DNA of 54,978 bases, from the NCBI RefSeq assembly GCF_000485595.1, contig NW_014577107.1:697153-752130 (forward strand). The letters run 5' to 3'. The notes beneath the pieces are model-generated. The model was not told where the DNA came from. It saw nothing but the letters and a program-made list of their open reading frames with translations, and ran no database searches. The stretch is from Priapulus caudatus (taxonomy: Eukaryota > Priapulida > Priapulimorpha > Priapulimorphida > Priapulidae). The translations under genes were made by a program, and so were the position numbers. Every line of letters starts with the position of its first letter. Position 1 is the stretch's first letter. Below are positions 24,001-36,000 of this stretch, piece by piece.

Positions 24001-27000
24001 AATATTATCCATTTATTTGCACCAAATTACCTTAGGCACATCAGACTTATAGGAAGTGATTGAACAAAATTAGATTAAACAGTGAGATTAAAAAATCCTA
24101 ATCAAATGTAAAAAATCTATCAATTACCAAACTTTGTTCAATGTACATGGCGTATCTGCTCTACTTGTAACACATCAAACCCATGCTATGCTGTACAATG
24201 ACATGTTAAATGCATGCTACGCCACCCTGTTACACGTCAAACAACTATGCTGCCGTGTTACATGTTGAACCCATCCTATGACACACTGTCACATGCTAGA
24301 TCTATGATACATCACACTGTTACATGCTGAACCCATGATATGTCACACTATTACACACTGCACCCATCATATGACACACTGTTACATGCTAGACCCATGA
24401 TATGTCACACTGTTACATGCTACCCATGATACATCATACTATTACATGCTGAACCCATGATATGTCACACTGTTACATGCTACCCATGATACATCATACT
24501 ATTACATGCTGAACCCATGATATGTCACACTGTAACATGCTACCCATAATATGTCACTGTTACATGCTACTCATGATACATAATACTATTACATGCTGCA
24601 CCAATGATATGTTACACTGTTACATGCTGAACCCATGATACATCACACTATTACATGCGGAACCCATAATATGTCACACTATTACATGCTGAACCCATGA
24701 TGCGTCCCACTATTACATGCTGAACCCATGATGCGTCACACTATTACATGCCCATGATACGTCACACTATTACATGCTGAACCCATGATGCGTCACACTA
24801 TTACATGCCCATGATACGACACACTATTACATGCTGAACCCATGATACGACACACTATTACATGCTGAACCCATGATACGTCACACTATTACATGCTGAA
24901 CCCATGATGCGTCACACTATTACATGCCCATGATACGCCACACTACTACATGCTAAACCCATGATGCGTCACACTATTACATGCCCATGATACATCACTA
25001 TTACATGCTGAACCCATGATACATCACACTGTTCCATGCTGCACTCACCTCCTTCTCCTGCAGCATGTCGCGGAACTGCTTCATGCGTGTCTCCAGTGGA
25101 ATGATGGCCCGCTCCCGCGCCGCCCGCACCTCCGCCTCGATCGCCGCCTCCTTACCCGCGTCGATCAGGTTGCCTCGCTTCTTCTGCTGCTGCACGGGGG
25201 GCTTCTTCGTTGTCGTCGTGGCTTCCTCTGCCTCCTCCTCCTCGACCTTGTCCTGCCTAAGTAAAGAGTCTTGTCTTTGTCTTGTCTTATATGACTACCG
25301 GGTCTTATGTTTTTTATGTTTTTTTATGTTTACGTTTATGTTATGTTACGTTATGTTTATGTTTATGGTTATGTTTACGTTATTATTTGTTTTATGTTTA
25401 TGACTATGTCTTATATGACTATAACCCGCAGGCAATCATGGGACGCACACGCAGCTGTGCCTCCGTTCTGAATTTCCATGCTTCGATTTTCACGCAAAAG
25501 GAAAGGGTCGTGGCGAGTCCTCTACTTCATGTCTTCGGTAATGCAGGGAGTGCACAAGTAATGCACACTAGTTACCTGAATAGAATCTGATGTATCCCTG
25601 GGTAGTGTCGGAATGATCTTCTAACCCTAACTCTCCCCCCTAATCCCAAGTACCTCAGTCAGTGCACCCGCAGTTTTTGTAAGCGTGAGATATGGAGTAT
25701 TTCATATGGACTCTTTCAGATCAGAACTTACTTTTTCTTCTTCTTTGAGAGTGGCTCCGCCTCTGGCATCTCCCCAGCCTTCTTCTTCACTGGAACTAGA
25801 GAGATTTCATCTTTAAAAGTAGGTAGCTTAGTTGGATTATAAATAAGTTCTAACACAAGGTAGCAGCTTCGTTTGGATTCACTTTTCCTGACTTCTTTAC
25901 GAACCCTCCCCCCTTTTCAAACTTTTCCTCTGACTTCGCAGAATGCAATCCCTAATGCAATGCAACATCCTACCCAATTTCCCAGATAGTTAGTTGTTAA
26001 GTGGTTTTTAAATAAAACTAAAATACCCTTAATTTCCTTTATTCAAGGGTGAGTGACCACCATGTAACCAGCTGTAGATAAACAATTATGTTCGGCATCG
26101 AGTTAGGCTGCTAGTCTTTTAGTTTCTCACCTTTCTCTTCCTTTGTGGGCGGATGCAGTAGCATCTGATCAACATCTGTGCGTCCGATGAGTGTGTCAGG
26201 CCGCTCCCACAGAGAAGCACGTCCCGTGGGGTTGTAGAAGAATACTCGGTTGTCACCCGTCCACACCACACACCTACGCAACAGGAATTCACAAGTGTCA
26301 TAGAGTGAAAGAAAAACCCTGCCTCCCTCCACCCACTATGCAATTACCACACTGTAAAAATACGGATGGAGACACCATCACCGAGAATTGTTATCTGCGT
26401 GCTCCCAGCTATTTAATCACGTTCAGCGTATGCCTCCTTTCAATAATTTTGGCAACAAACAATCAGTTAATTTTCTTTCATCAGCTAGAGACAATATATC
26501 TGATGTATGCACTCTTAGCACCAGTTCCAACCATTCTGCTGTTTGTATGCTATATAATATCGTTTGTGTTGACTGCTTTTTTTTCTGGGATTAATGACAT
26601 TCCACTGTGCCATGTGTTGGAATGTACAAAATATATGAATATTCACAAATTGTAGCAGGATTATGATTGAAACTCATCAACGCTAGGCAGAAAAACATCA
26701 TCATAAAGATAGCAAACCTATGCCACAGCTTAACAGTCCCCCCATATATCTATATATATAGCTATCGATCTAATTTGTTGTCGGATTTAACGCGGCGATG
26801 ACACATCATAAACCCCTACAGAGAGAGAAAGCGAAACGAAGCGAAGCGAAGCGAAGCGAAGCGGTTAGAGAGCAAACCGCTACACTACGATCAATGATAA
26901 ATCCTTCAAATATATTCCTTGATCCAGATCTGGATCCGGATCACGACCAAAATCTAATCGATTGGTTCTTGGCCAAAGCCCAACCCGTCCAAAGAATTTC

Positions 27001-30000
27001 ATCAAAATCCGTCCGTAACTTTTTGAGATATCCTGCTGACAGACAAACAAACCAACAAACGAACAGGGGCAAAATCATAACCTCCTTAGCGGAGGCAACT
27101 AACCACGGCGATCCCGGCACAGGTGTAGACGAAACTGGCTTCGCACGCTCGGCTGCTTTCTGCTCTTCTGTCATCTCTTCTTCCTTTTCCTACAATCGAG
27201 ACAAACATACACGACTGTCACGACAATGATGGAGTAGATGCCTTCTTTCTGTATGTCTTCGATCTTTTCTGACCCTCCGTCCTCACTTCAAGCCTACTCA
27301 CCTCTTCCTTCTCCACTTCCTCACTCTTGTTCTCGACTGCCTCCTCCTTCACCACTCCGTCCTCACTTCATGCCTACTCACCTCTTCCTTCTCCACTTCC
27401 TCACTCTTGATCTCGACTGCCTCCTCCTTTGGCACCTGCGCGCCCTGCTCCATCGCCTGCCTGTCCTCCATCGGCTGGTCTTGCCGTATCTGCGGCGCAG
27501 CCTGGATTTCCGCCTGCATCTCGGGCTGCTGGGCTGCAAGCCGTGCCGCTGCACACACACACACACACACAGAAAATGACACACGTCATTCATACGTATA
27601 CAAAAATATTAAATACATGACGTTGTCAGGGATATGTGAACGACCCAGAAAGAAGCAACTATAATCGAACAAAAAATTGTGGAAAGAAATAGCTGTACAC
27701 ACGCACGCACGCACGCACGCACCCACACACACACACAGAAAATAGGAAACACATCATTAATAAACGGTAATACAGTGTTTCCCTTGCTTTGACACAAGCG
27801 AGGCGGGCCGCCTCGCTCAAATTCTCAGCCGGCACACAGAAATTTTTCCAAAAAAACAACTCGCCATCCAACACCATCAATAAACTACACTTTATTGAAC
27901 TAAAATCAAAATATAGAGCTTAGAATGCACCAAATCTACACCAAAAACACACCCAAAAAGATTTACCACCTCACAGACCCTTATGGCCAGGGGAAACACT
28001 GGTAATATACATACCTATACATACGTATACAAAAACATACAAATACATGTAGTCAAGGATATGTGAACGACCCTGAAAGAAGCAACTCTAATCAAACAAA
28101 AAATTGTGGAAAGAAAGAGTGCACGCTGCAGGCATTCATCCCAAACATTATATCACTCGATAGCTTTATGAATGTAAACAAGTCTTCCTATCGCGGATGT
28201 GTCATGAATCCTATTTCATAATAGCTGACATGAAAAGCTAAATGCGATGGCAGTGATGTATGCCTACTTCTGCTCTCAAAAACATAAGGTAATCTACACC
28301 CCCCCTATTAAATTTTTTATCTTAATTTACACTGATTTCCCACTCACCCTCCAGGTTCTTCATGGCCGGTGGTTTCTCCCACGTCGACTCCATCGTCGAC
28401 GAGTTGTAGTAGTAGAGCCGGCCGTCCGTGTTCTTGTGTTCGGACCAGCTCTTGCACTCCTCCTCTAGCTTGGCTACCACGTCATTCGACTGCTCGCTAC
28501 TTCCCTCCTGCGGGCAAACATACGCAGGGTGTGAAATTAATGCGAGTCCGGAGTCAAATACTCCCTGATTTACTGTCGGACTCCCTGATTTGACACATGC
28601 AGGACTCAAGAGTCCGTGTGACTTCCTGAAAATTCTGCTATACTAACTAGTTCGTTCCAGAGCATGGCCTCTCGGAATTACCGTATTTTTTCAGCAAATC
28701 TTTAATTTTGAACTTCAGATTAATGACTCCCTCATTTTGCTGCGGATTCCCTCTTTTTGAGGGCAGGGAGTCTATTGGACTCCCTTGTTCAAAAGATCAT
28801 TTCTACCCCTGCATGTGCCCGAGTAAAAACCACGTCCGCCGATACGAGACCCGCGGACATTCTACATCTCAAAAACCACGTCCGCCGATACGAGACCCGC
28901 GGACATTCTACATCTCAAAAACCACGTAAAAAAAGCTACCGTATTTCCGCATTGAACCACTACATTTCGATATCGTATATACATCTACAGTAGATCACTA
29001 TATCGACACACAGGTATTTCAGCAGCTTTCGCACGGACGGATTTCGCATCGCGCGCGATATCGTAAACCTGCTGCTAAGATCGCTTCTCGTGAGCAAGCG
29101 ATGCAACGCGCGCGAGCGTTACCTGCGGCTCTTCACGGGTCTCTCCGTTCTGCGGGTGCTGTCCTCCGGGGCCTCCGTGCGGATACATTCCCGGCGGGGG
29201 ATAACCAGGAGGGAACATTCCTGCAGCGAAACCACGCAATTAGTCCGGCGAGGGAAGCAGAGACCCAACAGCTGTTGACGACGCATGCCAGCTGCATTAA
29301 TGCGAACGCTGTCGCGCAGTACGAGTAGTAATCTCTCACACAATTATCCTGATTAAACAGTGCTCACATACCTGGAGGGGGCATGCCTGGTGGTCCCATT
29401 ATGTTTGGGGGCGGTCCCATGCCAGGCGGGTACATTCCAGGTGGCATGCCAGAAGAGAAGTGGGGTGGGTATCCTGGAGGCATACCTATGCCAGGTTGTT
29501 GCCCTGGGCCTTGGCCTTGGCCTTGGCCCTGACCCTGGCCCTGGCCCTGGCCCGGGCCTTGCCCTTGACCATGCGCTTGACCTGATCACATAAACTCAAT
29601 CAGATAATTGTGAACAGCCACATGCATGTTACAACATTTCAAAACATATGCCTATTTGAAGCTACAATATACCAAATCTTGGCAAGTTGAAAAAGAAATT
29701 TCATTTCAGACCAAAATTAATCTGGTATTCCAAGCGGTGCATCCCCCCCCCTTTAATTCGTTAGGGATTTGCCAAGACTACACAAAGCCACTCATATGGA
29801 CTCCTCAACCAAAACCCGATGCATTCGAAGTATGCCACATATCTCCCTGTGAATCAACAGCTGCAGCTGTACATGTACGCATAATTATAATAAAATTTAA
29901 ACTAAAGCAAAAAATATGAATGGCACACGCTCATGTGGTATGTATACATGTATGGTTCTGCTGCCTGTAGAAAATACTAATAGAGAATTGAGCTCAAATA

Positions 30001-33000
30001 ACTGAACATTCTTTCACGAATCTCATTATGCCTACAGACATTGTGTATCATATATATAGATATTTACTAAAACTTCATCTTGTAATAATTTGGCTATCTT
30101 ATACCTTCCGCCATTAACCCTATCACATCATTACAAATTTGTCAGATTTTGACTGGATTTGTTGGTTTACGAAGTAACATATCCTTACAGATTACATCCT
30201 CGAATCCAGACAATTCAAAAGAGTTAGTAAAAAAAGGTAAAACAGTAATATTTAATTAAAAACACATGTAACATAAAAACCACCTCATTTTCACTAGGGG
30301 TGCACCGGAACTTGGATCCGGCCGGATCCCCAATTTTCCAGAGTTCCGGTTCCGGCCGGAACCCTTCAAAAACATTTTCCTAATTTCATTTCTGCTACAA
30401 GCGTCATCATTATCAAAAGATCAGTCTCTGAATGTAGTTCAGAATCAATAGAGTCAACTTGCTGACAATATAGTGTTAACAACTTCACACTATTCCGCCC
30501 AAAAATCTCTTGCCACTTGAACATCGGCTAACTAACTGAACCTAACCGATGTTAGGTGATTCACGAGATTTTCTTTTAAAATCAAATATTCTTAGAGCCA
30601 CCTGTCTGTTAGTTGAAAATAATTGACTAAAACAGTAAAACCAGGGATACTGCAACATGCAGGTTTTGCCACAGAATTCGCTCGCGAATAAGATGCCAGA
30701 ATTATGTACTGTATAAGCAGCCGATTCAAACACCTAACAACCGACAACGATCCCGTAATTAGAACTTTGAGCATTGCCCTACTCGCCTGAGTGATGTGCC
30801 TGCTAATAATATTTCGTTCAGGCCGAGTGAGTTTGAGCAATACTGAGCCAAAACTGTCAAGATTATTCCCAGCTTAAGTTCCGGTTCCGGTTCCGGCCAG
30901 GTAGTTCCGGCCGGAACTTTTTTCAAGTTCCGACTGATTCCGGTTCCGGCCGGAACTTAAAAAGTTGGATCCGGTGCACCCCTAATTTTCACTCAATTTC
31001 TCCTACAGTTGTAACTCTGGTGCTTGCGCTAGGTGCGTGTGACATGCGTATACCTGGCATGGGCGTCTGGTGCTGCTGCTGTGGCTGCGCGGAATCTGGC
31101 TGGCTCTGACTAGGAGCTTCACTGTGTTCCTCCTCCCAATCCTGCGCTGGACCACCCTGCTTCTGCTGCATCGACATCTGGGCTGCAAGTATTAATTGAA
31201 CATGTTCAACAGCATCTTTTGCTGACAAATGTGGTACAACATATCTTGTCAGTGTATATGTATTAAACATGCGAATGCGAGTAACATTACGCTACTACTG
31301 TCATATTTTATGTGGCTAATAGCTTGTAGTTAAATGTCAAAGTATGTGCAATTTTATTAATTTAATACTAACATTATTAATAATATTTAATATTTAATTA
31401 CTATTTACAACAAAGAAATCTATGCAACAAATTTAGCAGTTGGGAAAACAAATTACGTATGGTAGAGCAATGCGTGACAATACTCTGAGCAGCTGTACTA
31501 TTACATTCATACTGCCACATGTGTGCAAAGTACAGACGCTCTGCAACAGCAGCCTGGTGTGAGCCTGTGCAATACAGGACCCCATCACTCACATTCACGT
31601 GCGTGACTGCAAGCTACATACCCTGTGCGACAGCAGCCTGGGCGGCCGTGGATGTTCCCGGTGCGACGGTGGACGTCACCGCCACGGCCGCGGCTACAGC
31701 AGCGGCCGCCGCCGCCTGCTGCACGAGCGACTCCAGCTCGCTCTGCGTGATCACCTTGACATTCTCAGGCTTCGCCCACGCCACCTCGCGCGTCTTCGCG
31801 TTGTAATAGTAGGGCTTCCCCTCGCCGCTCTTCGTCTCCACCCACAGATTCGTGAGGTCGACGCCAGCGAGGGCGTTGGTTGCCGGCGCGCTGGACGGCT
31901 GCGCTGACCCCGAGCTGTAGCCGGGAGGGGGCTGGCCCATGTTCATCGGTGGCGGGCCCATGTGCGGTGGTCTCTGCAACAGGACGCAACTGCTTGTAAC
32001 TCACACGGGTTCTCGCGTGTTCTCGTCGAAGGCTTCGCTAGTTGTTATGCTATTATTTTGCATTATTGTTAGCGCTATTATTTATTATTATTGTTCTGTT
32101 AATTATTTAGCATTATTATTAGCGCTATTATTTAGCATTATTACTAGCGCTATTATTTAGCACTATTACTAGCGCTATTATTTAGCATTATTATTAGCGC
32201 CATTATTTAGCATTATTATTAGCGGTATTATTTAGCATTATTATTAGCGGTATTATTTAGCATTATTATTGTTTGGTTAGTTATTTAGCACCTTGAAATT
32301 TTGCTTTTTTTAATTTTTATATCGTCCTAGCTTCCTCTCGACAAGCTATCTGTGTGGCTAATGCAAATCCCGAGTCATGGGGATCACTAAACTCTCTGAA
32401 TATTACGAGCTAAAGAAATGCATCCATGGATTTCCGAGTACCTAAATCGCACACGGGTTTCGTAAGAAACGCAGAGTGGACCAATCTCAACATGATCCAG
32501 CAGATAACCCTCGTATTTCCCACCTGGCTTTCATATAGGTTCAGGTAGTATAAGGTTTACTTCAGACAAAATCATTTAACACCGTGTTACAGAAAAAAGA
32601 CACTGCGGCGATAGCGGTTTGACGAACCCTTTCTCTTCATACAACACTGATGTGTCGTAGCATGCACTTGGAGAATTGACAAATATATACTAGAGAACAT
32701 CTCCCTTTGTTCACTGACAATACGAAATACTTCTATGTCGAGTGTACACTAACCATGCCTGGCGGTCCCATTCCATGTGGAGACATGCCTGGAGGGCCCA
32801 TGTAACTTCCATCATACGGTATTGACCCTCGATAACTGAAAAAATTAGTGGTGATGTTGATAGCAATTAAATGCAAATGAATTATGTGAATTGACCAATC
32901 ATCTACCAGTATATACTGATAATAATTATGATAAACTCTTAGTTAACAGTATATATAAAATACGTGGCTCGAATTATGTAGACATTTACGAAATTATAGA

Positions 33001-36000
33001 TTGAACCAGAATTTAATAAGCAAAATGGGTCATAATTTAACTTTTTACTTACGAAAAACTATTTGATACACAATCAGGGTTCTGCCCAGGATTTTTTAGT
33101 GCCGGGCGCATCCAGTTGCGACGATACAAGCGCCGTTGGCGCGAAGCCAATCTAGGGGGGTCCGGGGCATGCCCCCGGAAAATTTTTGATTTTGGATAGT
33201 CTGAAACTAAATTTCCTGCATTCTGAGCAATAAAAAGCCCCCCATATATCATCTTTTTTTCCCTTTTTTTTTAATATAAAAAATTTGTGCCGGGCGGAGA
33301 TATATAGTGCCGGGCGGCAACCGCGAGTGCCGGGCACACCCGCCCACCGTGGGCAAAACCCTGCACAATGGATGAACTTACGAGGTCTTAATTGAAACAA
33401 ATTATTATGTTCAACATGGTGAGCTAACCATCTCTGATGTTATTTTATTATTATAGCATCAGTTTTCCGCCTACCCTGGGGGTGGAGGTCCTCTCATCAT
33501 ATGAGGTGGGTGACCTCTCATAGGAGGACCCCGGGGCCCTCGCATTCCTGGAGGAGGTCCAGGAGGTCCTCTAAACCTCGGAGGCGGTCCCCTACTACCA
33601 AATGGAGGTGGTGGCCTTGAAAAAAAACATGAAATTGTGTCATTTTAAACTTAATGCTAAATAATAAAATTTAAAAATCATGTAATAGGTATTATCATAT
33701 TCTATGCTAAGGAGCAATAAATTAATTTCGCTACAATATTTCTCAGTTATAGGCCATGGACTTTTGGCATTTCTTATTTATTAAATTAAAAGAGGAATGA
33801 TTGTAATATCTGATATTTCACTATTAGTTATAGTTGGATTACACATAAATACAGGGTATGGTAAACAAAAGGACTCATTTGGTAAAATAATATTTTGGAA
33901 TAAACTTAAAGGGACAGTAGCCTCTAGGATTTTACTGCATACAACTGTACTTACTGTATAACAAATCGTCTATACCCACATGTATTTGTCACCAGATACT
34001 TAATTAATTATTTACACATCAACGCTACGAAATTTGAACGGCGCCATGACACCCGCGACCGTGCTGCCACCCTGAAAAAGTTGCGTATTTGCATTTTTAT
34101 TTTGCAGGTAAATGACCGAGGGCTAATCACAAAAGTGCAATTATATTTATACCTAAATGCTATTTAACCGAACGATATTCATTTTAGGACACATTTATCC
34201 ATATTATAACTTAAACTATATGTCGTTTATAAGATATTACAATCCTTTTGCTTTTAAATGAATAAATAAGAAATACCCTCGGTCTGTAGCCCTTGGCTGG
34301 AAAGTGGTTTTGCGCAACTTCTCAGATCGTGCGCTTTGAGTGGCGCCACCGTCGTTGTAATCAAACTGTAGTCGTTAGTTTTAAAACATTAAAAAAAAAT
34401 ATTTCTAATGGTGATTGAACCATGAAACTTTTTATGTAGCACAATTATAACCTAAATTAGCTGAAAATAACCCTAGAACCTAGAGGCTACTGTTCCTTTA
34501 ATTAAATTTCCGTAAATAACGTTAAAACCATGTCGTGCAAAAGTATGATTTATGTCAAAATGAAGGAAGCTACGCGGTTTGTAATACTACCGGAAGATAG
34601 AATAAGGAACAGTGAACAAAAGAAGCTCATGTTTGTACTATACATTTGTATTTTTATTCACATCAAACTCGTACGACAAAAATGTAGTGAAAGCAGTACC
34701 AAATACGTGTCAAACTCCTTTGTCTTCATTAGCTCCTGATATATATATATATATATACAGTGTTTCCCCTGCATTGACACTAGCGAGGCTGCCGCCTCGC
34801 TCAAATCTCACCCTCCACGCAGAAATTTATCCAAAAACACCGCCTCGCTGACGAAAACAGTGTTCTTCCATCAATAAACTACACTTTATTGACAGCGTTC
34901 GAAATTAGTGCCGACTCGGAGGTCCGAGGCCACCAAATTTTTGCTTCGGCCACCATCTCTACGAAACTTTCCCCCCTCATATTACGGTTATCGCAACGGC
35001 AGTTTAGACAGACTTGTAAACGGGAGCGCATTCTAATAGTAATACGCTCCGTTCCTGAACGTGGACAGGATATCCAAAACAACTAGAGCCGAGGGCATGA
35101 ACTCCCCCAACGCATGATTCGCCACACGAACAAAACCTTGTGACAGTCTAAGAAATCGATTGCGGCCTATAGCGTAGCCCAGTGTTTTTATGACCGCATA
35201 ACAATAAGTTCATATGTCGCAGAGGTTATCGTGGGGAGTGATGGCACGACCAGTGACACCTGACACGCACGTAATCAAAGCTGTTAAAGGAATACATTAC
35301 TCTAGAATTTGTAAGTATATTATGATAGTACATTTATAAATAATAGCACATACCTATAAATATCTATAATTACGCATTCACGTTTTAATATCATAAAACA
35401 ACATTGAACTTCGAAATCTTCATTTTTGGGCGCTGACATGACACCCGCGATCGTGCAGCCACCCTGAAAAAGTTGCGCATTAGCCAATTTATTTTGCATG
35501 TTACAGACCGAGGGCTAATCACAAAAGTGCAATTATATTTATACTTAAATGCTATTTAACCAAACGATATTCATTTTAGGACACATTTATCCATATTATA
35601 ACTTAAACTATATGTCGTTTGTAAGATATAGCAATCCTTCTGCTTTTAAATTAATAAATAAGAAACACCCTCGGTCTGTAGCCCTTGGCTAAAAAGTCCG
35701 TTTGCGCAACTTCTCAGATAGTGCGCTTTGAGTGGCGCCACCGTCGTTGTAATCAAACTGCAGTTGTTAGTTTAAAAAAAAAATTTTAAAACATTTCTAA
35801 TGGTGATTGAACCATGAAATTTTTAATGTAGCGTAATTTTAACCTAAATCAACTGAAAATAACCCTAGTAGTAGAACCTAGAGCAGGGTTCATAGTAGTA
35901 AGACACATGTTGAAATAAGGACTTATAAGACCCTTTCTGAAGGCCAAAATAAGACTTTTTTATGCGATTTCTGATAGATCACCGACTATTACACAAGTAC

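Noticed and set aside
24170-25045. CRISPR-like array (about 30-bp regular repeats)
   Set aside because: The units are contiguous imperfect tandem copies without unique spacers, and the locus is a eukaryotic intron.
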